From contig CAUEEP010000936.1 in assembly GCA_958450365.1 (NCBI GenBank), positions 534,001-598,000 of the forward strand: a stretch of 64,000 nucleotides of DNA, in the 5' to 3' direction. This DNA comes from Mesorhabditis belari (taxonomy: Eukaryota > Nematoda > Chromadorea > Rhabditida > Rhabditidae). The translations under genes and the position numbers were made by a program. This document shows positions 48,070 to 59,611 of the stretch, piece by piece. How positions within the stretch are numbered: position 1 is the first letter of the stretch; each line of letters opens with the position of its first letter. The notes below the pieces were generated by a model, which ran no database searches, was not told the DNA's origin, and saw only the letters and a program-made list of their open reading frames with translations.

Positions 48070-51000
48070 TTATGATGGTGACGGTAGTTTCTTGGTGAAA
48101 GCATTTGCCGCCGAGGCGACGGTGATCGCCGAAAGCGTTGGTTTATTTGGAGTGATGATTGGTGTTTGGGAAACCATTCGTGGACCGTGTATACCGCTTT
48201 CATCGAGTACGAGTCGCTGAAAAGAGTTGGGGTTAAATTTGAAATTTTCTGCTAAACTTTCTGCTAAACTTCAACGATTCAATGCACAATTTACAATGTA
48301 CAATGCAAAGAACTCTTTCATTTAAACAAATTTTGCTCCTCTCGAGCTATGCATTGTTTTCAAAGTACAATTTTCAAGTTACTGTTAGTTAGCCAATTTT
48401 CAAAGTACCATAATCTTGCCTTAATTTATCAACTCAACTTTTATCTGATTTTGTGCGGATTAACTAAAGATAGATTGTTGATAGACAGTTGATAAATTAG
48501 ATAAAATTCAGGCAAGTTTATGGTAACTTACAGTTGACAGATTATAGAAAACACGTTAGTTGAGACTTTAACGTCATTATATTAGGTTGGTGAATTGAAA
48601 ACTGTCGGACTTTGAACTAAAATGTGTTCAACATAAAACCATGAATTCATTCCAAGCAATTTCCATTATTATTAACGACTTCTGCCCATTTTACAAGCAA
48701 TTTGCGGATTCCTCTTTCGTAGTAGGATTTTGGTTTTGATTCGAAAAACTTTCAAAGCCAATTTTTGACTGCTTCTTCCGAATCGAAGTGTTCTCCCGTA
48801 AGCTCATTGCTCATGATCCGGATTAAATAGTAATCAAAAGGGGCGAGGTCCGGACTGTATGGGAAATGCGCCAAAAGTCAAACAAGGCTATTTATTTTAG
48901 AGCGAGTCAGTTTTGCAACATGAGGGCGCGCGTTGTGATGAGAAAGAAAAGATTTCCTTTTGTATTGTGAGAGATGGACGGCACTGATGGAGGCGCGCTG
49001 CCACTTCTGGGGGTTATTGAGGTCATGGGGCACCCAAGTCCCAAGTTTCGATTTAAGTCCAAGGGTATGAAGGTGATTTAGCACAGTAACATGATCAACC
49101 CCTAGCTCTTCTCCCAATTCACGCGATGACACCCGATGGTCATTGGTAATGACTATAGACTACGATCAACTTTCAAAGCAATACTCACCTTTAAAGACAT
49201 TCGCATCTCTTTCGATGTCATCAGATATAAAGCGAATTTGTAAACCTAAAGCTAGAATTTAGCGAGTTTTGCCAAGATTTCTTAACCTGAAAAACAGCCG
49301 GCGACCAAGTGACCACAATATTTTGCGTGCCCACCGTCACACCACTGTTTGTAAAATTTTTCAGAATATAAACCTGAAAGAGTTCTATGATGAATTAAGA
49401 ACTCGAAACTTACAATATTATTAGCGATAATCAAAATACATGCGATACAACTCGAGACGAGAACGGGTCGAATTGCCTGGAAAGGTGTGAGCTGGATAAG
49501 AATACGACAGGCGATCAAAAGAAAAGAATTAAAGTAAAAGAAAATTGTTTGATAAACCTTTTAATTAGTAATCTACTAGTTATAGTTGTTCCAACAGAGG
49601 TATTTTTTTAAAATAGGGCTGGCAGGCTAGGCAGCCAGGGCAGGCTAGGCAGACCCAGGTCAGATCCTGACTTGCCTACACTGATTTTGCTGCAAGCCTT
49701 GACCAAAGTCCAAAAAGAGACCTGAACCTGATTCTAACCCGTTTACTTTTTGTTAAAAATGTTTTAGTTGGGTGCGTTCTCTGGAACTTCAATGACTGGA
49801 TCGAATCCCAGCTGCCTTGTGAGCAATCCCTCCGCAGATCGAATCCAAAAGGTTGCTTATAAGCCAACCACTGCTTGCTTTACAAGCCAAACAATGAAAT
49901 CGACAAGAAACAGAGCTTAGAGTTTAGAGCTTTTCCGGGTTCTTTTACAAAAAATGAGTCAAGAATGACGTTTGCTGACAGAGGCAGACAAATTTTATAA
50001 GATTTATTGTGAATTTATCGTTAATGTTGCTCTATGTGACACAAGAAATTTAAAAGCACGGCGAAAGCATGCATGGAAGATTCAGAAGACCAGAAAAAAT
50101 TAGATTTTGGTCAAATTGGAGAAAAATGCGACAGAATCTAGTGTAAAATAGAATTTAGCCTTTGGCAGGCAAGTGAAAAGAGTCACTTTTTGAGCACTTA
50201 ACTATTTTATTAACTATTAGTCAAGTATCATATTCTTATAAGACTCTTATAGTCTTTTTTAATGAGTTTAGCTTTATTCCCTTTACAGAAGATGGATTGG
50301 GATGAAAACTAAAGACAAGACTCTCTTTTTTCTTATAATCAGTATCATATTCTTATAGCAAATAGACTCACCGCAATATCTTTCGACGTATCGAGACCCA
50401 TTTTCTTTTTCGAATACATAGCATACCCGTATGCAAAAAGGGAAAGAAGAAATGAAGCTACCTAAGCGAAATTTTTCGGGTTTTCAGTTTCAGCTTGTTT
50501 CAGCTCACTCACTTGTGTCACTATGTTGAGATTCTGATGGTAGAGGGCAAAACCATCAGTTACACTAGAAACAGATTTGTTCCTTATACAGTTATCAATT
50601 CACCATCAAGTCGGTACTTGTAACTTGTACTTTTAGCACAGTAAAACGGGGGTGGGACAAATGCGACCTTTTTTGCTCACCTGGACACTTGCGCACCTTT
50701 TTTTGCTGGAAAAGGCCTTAGGCAAGGTCGTAGAGCTTCGAAAATATTTCCAAAAAGGGAATCGTATGCGTAGATTCTGAATTTCGACAAATCAGACCTC
50801 GCTGACACGTCAAATTTGGGCTAAAAGGCAAAAACTACGCAACTTAACGCTATTCCGCAGTTTTTGCCTTTTAGCCCAAATTTGACGTGTCAGCGAGGTC
50901 TGATTTGTCGAAATTCAGAATCTACGCATACGATTCCCTTTTGTGGAAATATTTTCGAAGCTCTACGACCTTGCCTAAGGCCTTTTCCAGCAAAAAAGGT

Positions 51001-53249
51001 GCGCAAGTGTCCAGGTGAGCAAAAAAAAGGTCGCATTTGTCCCACCCCCGAATAAAACTCAATCTTTTATATATTTCACCAACCTTCCCGATATTCCACA
51101 ATAATAATCGGATTGTGTCTCGTTTCCATCATACAAATAAGAGGTAAGATACATGGCACCTTGATTGATTAAACAAAATATTAAACCGATGAAGGCCAAC
51201 AGCAAACGGAATTTCGTGTTGAAGCGGGCTCTAAAAGAAGAAAAAGGTTATCGAACATTTGACCCCTTTTCCCATTAGCAATCTAACTTTGAGCTCTAAT
51301 TTCTTGGTGTTGGGCTGTTCAATTTAAATGTTCTTGGTATCATTTGATGTGCCAAGTCTTTCTCTGTCGATTCGTACCAAAAACTATTTAAAGTGAACAA
51401 CCCAACACTAAGATATTCGAGCTCAAAGTTGGATTGCCAGTAGCGAAGGGGGCGGGGCGCATATATAAACCCCTAAGCCTTATGCCATTGGCAATCTAAC
51501 TTTAAGCTCAAATTTCTTGGTGTTCGGCTGGTCAATTTAAATGGTTTTTGTACCAATCGACAGAGGAAGACTTGACGCATCCAATGACATCAAGAATATT
51601 TAAATTGGACAGCCCAACACGAAGATATTTAAGCTTAAAGTTAGATTACCAATGGGGAAGGGTATCAAATGTCCCACAATCGAAAAAATGGTTTGTTCTA
51701 TGGTGTACTTTGGATTTGTACAGGAAAGAAGCCCTTCCCAAGCGCTTGATGGTCAGAGATAGTCTAACCAGACTCTAGGATTTGTGTAAGCCAGGCCAGA
51801 CAAGGTAAAACCAGAACCCAGATCCAGAAACCAGTACAGGCTTGACTTCTAGCGGTCCCAGGGCCAGTGAGAGCAGGCCTGCAGTAAAGCTGGACCAGGC
51901 CAATAACAAACTCAGGCTAACCAAAGCCAAAACCCAGACCAGAACTAGCCTTGCTCTTGAATCTGGCTTCTAGACTAGCCCTGGTTTTGCCTGTCGGAAT
52001 ACTTATCAACCCTGGTGGTGACCAATGAACTCACCTATAGAAAAATGGAAAGCCGACAGCGAGTACCCGCTCAAGTGACAATAGAAACATGTTCACTCCG
52101 ACGAATTCAGTGCCAAAAATACGAAAAGCCATATTGCCTCGTTGGACACAATCCCAAAAAGTTGTGGCTAAAGCTTGGATTTGATAAAAGCCATGAAAGC
52201 AATAAAGGCTTTGATTCTTCAATACTGTAAAGTATTGGTCTTCTCCAGAAGGCCTTCTCCGTCTTGAAATTTTGTTTATAAATGAACAATTAACCGATCA
52301 ACATAAGTAGACTGAATTTAACCATTTTTTTTTGACAAAAGTAGAACTGAATACCCAATTTACACTGTGAGGTTACTTCGTTTTTACAATAATTCGAGCT
52401 CACTCTGATAATATGTGCCCGTTGTCATCTTGTAGAGTCGATTTAGTGAAGGAAAAAGAAAATAACTTCCATCAAAGGTGTCCCCAATGGCAACACATGT
52501 GAACAAGAAATATCTGAGTTTTTTTGGTTTTAAAAATTTAACTCCGATCACTCACTTCTTTCTCAAGTTTGGTCTTGATGTGAGAAAAAGGATGAGCAAC
52601 AGGTTCGCCGATATCACAACCATTCCAACATACGTTCGATAGAGTTCACCGATTGCCACCGCTGGATTGGGTTTCACAATGTAGTTGGTCGATATGGCTT
52701 CTAAATATTGGTATAGACAAAAAGTACAGTATATACGGTGAGTGTAATTCAAGCTTTTTCGAAAACGTATCAGTTTTGAAAACTACTGTAACCTTGCTTA
52801 ATGCTAGGCCAGGTCACTGGCACGGACTTGATCCGGGATCTGGCTTAAAACAATAAGTTAGCTCTAATCGGTTTTACGGTTTTACGGTTTCCAAGCTTTT
52901 GCAGAAGCTCAACACTCTAATCCCCCGCTAGATCTCATCGTCAGCTACATTTTCCGACCCCACATCGATAGGTTCTGATAAGCGGTTCTCGAGATTTCGA
53001 GGAATTTAGGCGACGCTCAGGGTGCACTACTATTAGAGAAAATACGGTATTAGCGAACAATGGCATTAACGAACAATGGCATTCTGATTGAAACTTGTTT
53101 AAACTTTATTGGAAGCTCTTTCTCTGTTTTCATAGAAAATTGAGTAATTTTATTGGCAGGATAACATATTCACCTGTAATTTGATCCTGATCACAGATAA
53201 CATTCGTTTCCGTATCATTCTCAAGTCCAACTATGCAAAAATCGTTCAT
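48070..53249 (-). CDS. seven-transmembrane G-protein-coupled receptor, chemoreceptor-like (complete, 11 exons, 387 aa)
   Basis: Predicted plasma-membrane receptor. Exons (5' to 3'): 53249-53174, 52700-52556, 52513-52404, 52224-52035, 51230-51084, 50564-50513, 50461-50372, 49476-49414, 49373-49287, 49245-49189, 48216-48070. All are GT-AG and in phase. The ATG lies directly after a possible acceptor (CTAGCAG). The N-terminus is short and Cys-containing with an N-glycosylation site (NDT). TM1 is YVGMVVISANLLLILFL followed by TSRPNLRKK. TM2 starts KYFLFTCVAIGD. TM3 ends LLSLERVLAV with an ER in place of DRY (Glu162-Arg163). Candidate disulphide Cys are 136 (or 119) and 218. TM4 is LLLAFIGLIFCLINQG, TM5 VASFLLSLFAYGYAMY, TM6 VLVSSCIACILIIANNI, and TM7 ends FALYLMTSKEMRMSLK. 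The tail is Ser/Thr-rich. It resembles the nematode serpentine receptor superfamily; I cannot name the class. Exon 8 could start 15 nt earlier. Confidence 0.85.
48582..49150 (-). pseudogene. degenerate mariner element in receptor intron 10
   Basis: The right terminal repeat starts at 48582 (TTAGGTTGGTGAATTG, after TA). On the minus strand the transposase reads MSSRELGEELGVDHVTVLNH and GTWVPHDL, then jumps to HHNARPHVAKL, and farther on reads FFESKPKSYYERGIRKLLVK to a stop. The first catalytic Asp has been lost by an internal deletion, and the second (HDN) is His. The left end is missing. Its 3' 150 bp match the MITE at 58457-58975, so it is a relative of that MITE's parent. Confidence 0.8.
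50646..51050. mobile_element. 400-bp near-perfect palindrome (receptor intron 5)
   Basis: Starts GGGGGTGGGACAAATGCGAC and ends with the complement. The arms are about 190 bp with a loop of about 20 bp near 50840. The termini match the 5697-6711 family, but the inner sequence differs (block TTAGGCAAGGTCGTAGAGCT). Confidence 0.85.
51255..51671. mobile_element. dimeric fold-back repeat (receptor intron 4)
   Basis: Two adjacent palindromes (about 51258-51450 and 51487-51665) share GCAATCTAACTTTGAGCTC-like arms with AATTTCTTGGTGTT, and outer ends CATTTGACCCCTTTTCCC and GGGGAAGGGTATCAAATG. No coding sequence. Confidence 0.7.
51740..52000. repeat. GC-richer degenerate CCAGGCC-type repeat (receptor intron 4)
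   Basis: Recurring CAGGCC, CCAGACC and GGCTAGA words. Similar patches lie at 29815-29880, 42540-42680, 49615-49700 and 54470-54960, so this is a dispersed low-complexity family. Confidence 0.5.
52869..53050. mobile_element. MITE copy related to 24896-25137 (receptor intron 1)
   Basis: Shares the block TTTTCCGACCCCACATCGAT and the right end CTACTATTAGAGAAAATACG. The left end is diverged. Confidence 0.65.
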
Positions 53250-53884
53250 CTGCTAGGGAATTTCGAGAATTTCGAGAATTTCGAGCTTTCACATCTGATT
53301 TTGGTGAAATTTGAAGCCACAGATCACAAGGACGGCCGTCTTTTCTTTCAAAATTAGCTCACTTGTGGAAAAGTTTGAGGGTCTAAAAAAGAAAAAGGTT
53401 AAGATCTTAAGATCTTTCAAAATCAAGTACACAGTTAAAAACAATAAGCAAAATTAGTGATAGACGTAGGTGGACTGACAAAAAAACGTTATTTCAGTAA
53501 AATTTTTGAATCAAATTTGTTGAGGAAGTAGTAGAAATAAGTAAAAAAAAAACGTGTTTTAGCGAAAAAATTGAATCAGTGAAATGAGTGAATATCGTTA
53601 TGCGTTTAGCTCAAAACCAAGCCATGAGTGATTACAAAAAAAACTCGTGCTTCAGTGCGGGTTATTCAATTTATTCAATTTGAGAAAACCAAAGAATAAA
53701 ATATAGTTGAGAAAGGTGGAACTGTGATGTTAGGTTTTCACTTTGCTGACGTAAGCTTGCATCTACGCAAATTTTGAGCAACTTGAGCAGTTTAAAAATG
53801 CTCAAACGATCTAAAAATAGCAATAATGATAGGAGTTTTTGGATATCTTTGTTTAACTTTGAAGTCATTGATAGAAGTATGTTT
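53250..53884. other. upstream region of the receptor gene, nothing identified
   Basis: AT-rich, with AATTTCGAG short repeats at 53262-53290. No promoter motif I can defend. Confidence 0.4.
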
Positions 53885-54720
53885 CAACTGGGTTCTAGTC
53901 AATAGACAGGTCTTGTCAATAGACTTGCTTATCGATATTATCGATACAAACGGCATGATCATGTTTGATCCTTCAGAACTCAGTTTCTAGAACAGCTATC
54001 AGAAAACTGGGTTCTAGGTCTTGTCAACTGGGTTCTAAGTCTTGTCATTAGACTTGCTTATCGATATTATCGATACAAACGGCATGCTCATGTTTGACCC
54101 TTCAGAAATCAGTTTCTAGAACAGCTATCAACCTGAAAATTCTTTCATTGTAAATCCAAGAATGCCAGCTTTTGATTGCCATTTTAAACAGCGGCTTTTA
54201 ATGAGTAAGCAGCTCATGAAGCTGATCGATATCGAAAGTATCGATTCTCGATAAGCTTATCGATATTTGAGTATCGATAAGTATTGATAAGCTTTTTAAG
54301 GCACTCATCTATGAGAATTTGCTATGTGTGAGATGGCAATCAAAAGCTGACATTCTTGGCTTTCCAATGAAACAAGTTTCAGATTGATAGCTTTTATAAA
54401 AACCGAGATCTTAACGATCAAACATGAGCTTATCGTTTGTATCGATAATATTGATAAGCAAAGTCTAATTGTCAGGCAGACCAGAGCACGCTCAGGCTAG
54501 ACCTGGTTTTCGGCCCTTTTTCGAATCGAATCGTTTTTGGTCCAGACTGATTCGATCTCGATCAGGTTTATGAGGTGCTGACTCATTAAAAGTCACTGTA
54601 TAAAATGGCAATCAAAAGCTGACATTCTTGGCTTTGCAATGAAACAATTAGCATATTAATAGCTATTCTAGAAACCGAGATCTGAACGGTCAAACATTAA
54701 TTTGCCGTTTGTTTGGATCG
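53885..54720. repeat. fold-back complex rich in TATCGAT
   Basis: Two direct copies (53887-54000, 54005-54128; block TTGCTTATCGATATTATCGA) are followed by inverted copies at 54325-54475 and 54600-54700 (block CAATCAAAAGCTGACATTCT). Short TATCGATA palindromes fill 54225-54300. Confidence 0.75.
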
Positions 54721-55134
54721 GAACCTTCAAATTGTCGAATCGGATCGAGTTGGACTGATTCGATTCGAAAATAGAACGAACCGATTCGCTTCGACTCGAT
54801 TTGAAACCCAGGTTTAGCCCAGGCTTTGGTTTCTGAAAGCTCAGAGACTTTTTATATGTCAGGCCTAGCCAGATTCGACTATTTCAAAAGCAATCTTTTC
54901 AGAACAAACAAGGCTAACAGGACAACAAAACAAGGCTTGCTAGAACCTACCTTCTGGCCTAGTTTCTGGACTATCTGGCTTAATTTAACTTGAAAAATAT
55001 CTTTGGAACTATCGTCTATAGATTTCTCTCGAGTGATGCATTTTCAAAACTTTTCAACTTTTAAAAGGTATCGTAATTAACAACTGCGTTACTTTAATGC
55101 ACTAGAAGTGAAATTTTGTTGAGCAAAAAGTACG

Positions 55135-56485
55135 TTGTAAAGAGGTTCAAACCGCTGAAAACCTGGAAGTAAAGCAAAAGGAGTAAAGCTGTAAAGTTTA
55201 ACTAGTTGTTAGCAACATTATAAACTAATCCATTCAGGTAAATATTTCTGGAAACAGCTAGGTTTTGGTCAGTCTTTCAGAGATTAATGATGGACCCCTT
55301 CAGGTAGGTCGTCTGACTTTGAGTGAAATGTTTTTACACTAGTCTGTACTAAATAAATTGTGGTTTTCTATAACGAAATTTCATAAAGAACATTTTAAAA
55401 GCAACCACAAGTCGATTCGACAATTAGAAGTCGAGATATGGAGGAAAAGAGAAAAGTCATCATACTCAGATTCTCTGAGGGGGGTCAAGTAAGTCTCTGA
55501 GGAACTTATCTCGACTTTGACCTTAATTTTCTCTATGTTTTTATCGGTAAGTCTACAAAGCAGATTCTATATTTCTTTACTCAAATTTAATGTAGATTCT
55601 AATAAAAGTAACCATGAGTTGATTCAACTTTTACATCTTGAGTTATGGACCATTTAAGTGGATCGACCCTTTCAGGTAGGTAGTCAAACTTTGACCAAAA
55701 TTTTCCCTATGTTTTTATATTAAAGTGTAGTAAGTGTAGCGTAATCAACAAAGCCATCAATCAAAAGGGAAAGGTGAACACGTAAAATAAAGAATTTCTC
55801 AATAAGCTAAATTGAAAGGGAAGAAAAATATTGACGAAATGCTTATTAAGATAAATTATTGACTTCAAAGATTTTATTTAGGAAAAAGTCGACAAAATCT
55901 GTCTTTCCTTTTAGAAACTTGAACAAAAATATTAAGACATGAAATGAGGAATTGAATTGAATTTTAATAAAGGGTTTCAAAGTGAAAAACACGGCAAATA
56001 ATAATAATTGCTTCTAGGAAAGAATTTTTGGAGAAATCTATGGAAAATTAGTTTGTAAAAACCAGTCAAAAATCTACAATTATTGACTTCAAAGTTTAAC
56101 TAGTTTAACTAGTCAAACTAGTTGTTAACAACATTCTAACCTAATCCATTCAGGTAACTATTTCTGGAAACAGCTAGGTTTTGGTCAGTCTTTCAGAGAT
56201 TAATGAAATCAAGAGGTTCAAGCCGCTGAAAGCTTGGAAGTAAAGCAAAAGAAGTAAAGCTGTAAAGTTTAACTAGTTATTAACAACATTCTAAACTAAT
56301 CCATTCAGCTAACTATTTCTGGAAACAGCTAGTCTTTGAGAGATTAATGAAATCAACAGTCTTTCAGAGATTAATGAAATCAACAAAGCCATCAATCCAA
56401 AAGGACAGGTGAACACGTAAAATAAATAATTTCCCAATAAGCCAAATTCTGGGCGTATTCTGAAAGGGAAGAAAAATATTTACAA
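55135..56485. repeat. diverged direct-repeat cluster
   Basis: Copies of a unit with GTAAAGCTGTAAAGTTTAAC and TTTCTGGAAACAGCTAG lie at 55138-55290, 56095-56200 and 56214-56380. A second unit (GGTGAACACGTAAAATAAA) lies at 55770 and 56405. A third unit around CCTTTCAGGTAGGTAGTC is found at 55300 and 55670. Confidence 0.7.
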
Positions 56486-56687
56486 AGCAATTGAAAGCAA
56501 TTGAAACTGGTATTGCAAAAATGATTTTCGGGATTATAGTCAAGTGGCTATCATCCTTGGCTAACGTTTTCTCAATTGCGAAATGTTTATGGCACTTTGC
56601 TTGCTTTAGATTTGATTTCGAAGTAGTTTAGCCCCAACAAAAGTCCGTACAATGTTTAAAATTCTGAAGACATCGTTGTGCTAATAC

Positions 56688-57055
56688 AAACTACAGGACC
56701 AGACTTTAAACCCTTGTAGAAACTCGTAGAATAGAGATTTTTTAAAACTTTCTTTACCAAAAGATTGGGCCAACTTTAGACTTTCGAATGACACCAAAAT
56801 CAGGCTAAATCACGTTTTCAGCGCTGAGATATAACGTTTTTTCCAGGTTTCCAGGTTTTTCTATAGGACGAGACTACAAACAACTACAAATGGCTCGTCC
56901 TCAGGGTGAAAATGATGGATTGATTCATTGGATTTTGGTGTCATTCGAAAGCCTAAAGTTGGCCCAATCTTTTGGTAAAGAAAGTTTTGAAAAATCTCTA
57001 TTCTACGCGTTTCTACAAGGGTTGGTAGTTTGGGCTTGTAGTTTGTAGTGTCCAT
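56688..57055. mobile_element. fold-back MITE
   Basis: Left ACAAACTACAGGACCAGACT, right end GGGCTTGTAGTTTGTAG. Inner inverted block TTTACCAAAAGATTGGGCCA and GGTGTCATTCGAAAGC. The open frame at 56861-57112 is part of this structure. Confidence 0.7.
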
Positions 57056-57112
57056 GTCTACTACTGATGTTTGGATCCGACTGAAACGACTTCTTGTATC
57101 AAAAGTTGCCAT

Positions 57113-57974
57113 TTTCAGTCAGCAATTCTTAGTACTACAGTTTTGAAAGCTAGATATTTTGGATTACTGCTATTTTGAACTTATCAGATCACTGAATTTT
57201 CTCAGCATTGAGTGAACTAATTTAGCTTTATTTTGTTTCATTTTAAAGCTAGCAAAGTCTGCAAAAGTGTCAAAGTTACGTAATGGAAAAAGTGAAATGG
57301 AAAATGATTTAGAAAAAGTTCTGGGTTCAAAGTCCGCTCACACCCGGAAAATGGACAAGAGACATTTTGTTTTTGTCCGAAAAGAAAAATTTGAGTGTGT
57401 CAGCGTTTTTATTTCAAATACAGAACACAAAAAAACTCTGTTTTTCACCAGTAGTATAAAAATTGTTAAGTTTAATTACTGTTTAGCAACAAAATTGAAT
57501 AGTGTTGAAAGTGTTGAAGTTGAAAAGTGTTGAAAAGTGAAAAGTGTCATAAAACGTAAAGGAACACTATTTTAAAACCAATAAGAAGCGGGAAATAGGA
57601 CTAGAAATTGTTGGAATTGTGAAGAAAATTTCATCAAACATCACGGAGAAACTGTAGCTAATGAACACCGCGTTCTCAATCTCATTTTCTTTCACCGACG
57701 TGATTAGATTTCCTCCGATCAACCATTGTCACACAAAGAATCGAAGAAAAATTGGACAAAAAATCAACTAACGAAAAAACTTTAATCTCAAAAGTAGCGC
57801 TTTACTTCAAACTTTAACGGAGAAATAATTATTTCTTCAAGAAATTTCTTTTTATTAAATGGCTTTCGGGGAAATGAAAGGATTTAGTTTGTGTGATTTG
57901 AAAAAATTCGCTCAAAAAAAATGGTAATGAAGAAAAATTGTGATTTGGAGCAGATTTTCAAAGAAGATTCTAAT
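57113..57974. other. intergenic, no gene supported
   Basis: The open frame at 57267-57533 has no recognisable domain. The minus strand at about 57700 has a short open stretch (frame with VKENEIENAVFISYSFSV) of unclear meaning. Confidence 0.35.
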
Positions 57975-58140
57975 TAAGTTGGTGAATTGAAAACTGCCGG
58001 ACTTTGAACTAAAATTTATTCAACATAAAACCATCAATTCATTCCAAATAATTTCCATTATTATTGACGACTTCTGCCCATTTTACAGACAATTTGCGGA
58101 TTCCTCTTTCGTAGTTTTGAATCGAAAAACTTTTCGATTC
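57975..58140. mobile_element. 5' fragment of the 58457-58975 MITE family
   Basis: Starts TTAAGTTGGTGAATTGAAAA and matches the first 160 bp of the complete element, then breaks off. Confidence 0.75.
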
Positions 58141-58164
58141 AAAACCATCTGCTCACTCACTTAC

Positions 58165-58268
58165 CTTTATAGGAAAGCTTTTGTTGTTCTGGTGAATAAC
58201 CGATTCGATCCTGAAGTTTTCTTTTCACCGTTTCGATTGAATCCGTTGATATCAGATATTCAATGAAA
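58165..58268 (-). pseudogene. ubiquitin-like exon fragment
   Basis: On the minus strand an open frame reads ISTDSIETVKRKLQDRIGYS and then PEQQKLSYKG up to a GTAAGT donor (exon end 58165). The pattern (D-x-I-x-x-VK-x-KLQD...PEQQKL) is that of the ubiquitin fold between the first and third strands. I could not define the exon's 5' end, nor find the following exon. It is flanked by two mariner MITE copies, so it may be a gene fragment or an isolated exon of a broken gene. Confidence 0.5.
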
Positions 58269-58456
58269 GTAAAGCTCAATAAATTAGCAATAAATTAGCT
58301 TTTCAATATTTATGGAAACCAGCAGATTACTCGATTTAGAGCTCATTTTGTACAATTTTAATGCTAAAAAGGAAACACACTAATCAATAAGCCTAACGTT
58401 AACAATCAATAAGCTACTTTTTCAAAATTAGTGTCTTTTGTGCTGGTGCTTACCTA

Positions 58457-58975
58457 TTGGGTTGGTGAATTGAAAACTGCCGGACTTTGAACTAAGATTT
58501 ATTCAACATAAAACCATGAATTCATTCCAAATAATTTCCATTATTATTGACGACTTCTGCCCATTTTACAGGCAATTTGCGGATTCCTCTTTCGTAGTAG
58601 GATTTTGGTTTGTGTGTGAGACAAGTGTGAGACTCAAAAATGGAGGACTGGAGATGTCCCAGTTTGAGCACTTTCTTCAAAAGAAACCCATTCTGATGTC
58701 AATAGAAAAGTTGTAGAGAATCAAAAATTAGGCTTATAGCCAAATTTCCAAAAAGATACATTTAGTAGTTTCGATTAAAATGCAAGTTTTGTAAAAATTC
58801 GTAAATTTGGCATTTCTTGAAAACCAGTTTTTGAATCGTTCTGAAAATTTGGATATAAGCTTAATTTTTGATTCTCTACAACCTTTCCATTGACACCAAA
58901 ATGGGTTTCTTTTGAAGAAAGTACTCAAACTGTCACATATGACAATAGCCCGCAGTTTTCAATTCACCAACCCAA
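58457..58975. mobile_element. complete 519-bp mariner-derived MITE
   Basis: Termini TTGGGTTGGTGAATTGAAAA and complement, flanked by TA (58455-58456, 58976-58977). The left 150 bp derive from a mariner transposase C-terminus (compare 48582-48740). The rest is a fold-back around TTGTAGAGAATCAAAAATTA. Other copies: 16082-16510 and 57975-58140. Confidence 0.88.
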
Positions 58976-58995
58976 TAAAAAAATATTTCTTTCAG

Positions 58996-59140
58996 CTAGA
59001 ACAATTCTGTTCGCAAATTGGGACTCTGAGGAGTTCGGCTTGATCGGATCAACTGAATTTGTTGAAGAGTACACACAACATTTAATGGATCGAGCTATTG
59101 TTTATCTCAATATGGCTTGTCTAAGCGGGAATCCCACACT
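58996..59140 (+). pseudogene. isolated exon of a glutamate carboxypeptidase II-like (M28) peptidase
   Basis: An acceptor (TTTCTTTCAG) precedes a 145-nt open exon closed by a GTAACT donor. The frame reads RTILFANWDSEEFGLIGSTE and FVEEYTQHLMDRAIVYLNMA. This matches the catalytic core of GCPII/NAALADase-type zinc peptidases, with the Glu-Glu pair kept (DSEEFG). The Asp zinc ligand expected shortly after YxN is not there (YLNMA). No neighbouring exons were found on either side. A mariner MITE ends 20 bp upstream and hAT remnants follow. Most likely an orphan or decayed exon. Confidence 0.7.
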
Positions 59141-59611
59141 GTAACTTTTAAAGATTATTTCGAAAATCAAAGCTTTAGCGATGTTGACACGATTCCTCAA
59201 AAAAAAATGGTAATGAAGAAAAATTGAGATTTGTACTGAATTAATTTGATATTTATTTGTATTTATTTATAAAATCGTTGGTCTCATTTTTTTTCATCTA
59301 TTGTCGACAGTTGAAAGTGTCAAAGCAACACGAGCAGCTCCATTGTGAGCCGAATTGCATCAAGAAGGCGCCACGGTATTGCTGGAAATGAAAGTTAGAA
59401 TTTTGAACGTTTAGCTCACATCAACTACGCATTTGATCTATTTTTCAAATAAATTTTGTTCTTTTTCATTTCAGATATGCAAGTGTACCTTTAATTAATT
59501 TTCCCTAGAGAGTCTTTAAAAGATTGAGGGTAAAATGATAATGTGCTGGCGCTAAAGGAAATAACAGAGAGGTATTTTTCCCGATGCTTATTATTACAAG
59601 AAATTGTTTTA
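59141..59611. other. non-coding, nothing identified
   Basis: A short frame after an acceptor at about 59300 (LKVSKQHEQLHCEPNC) could be a remnant, but I cannot place it. Confidence 0.35.
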
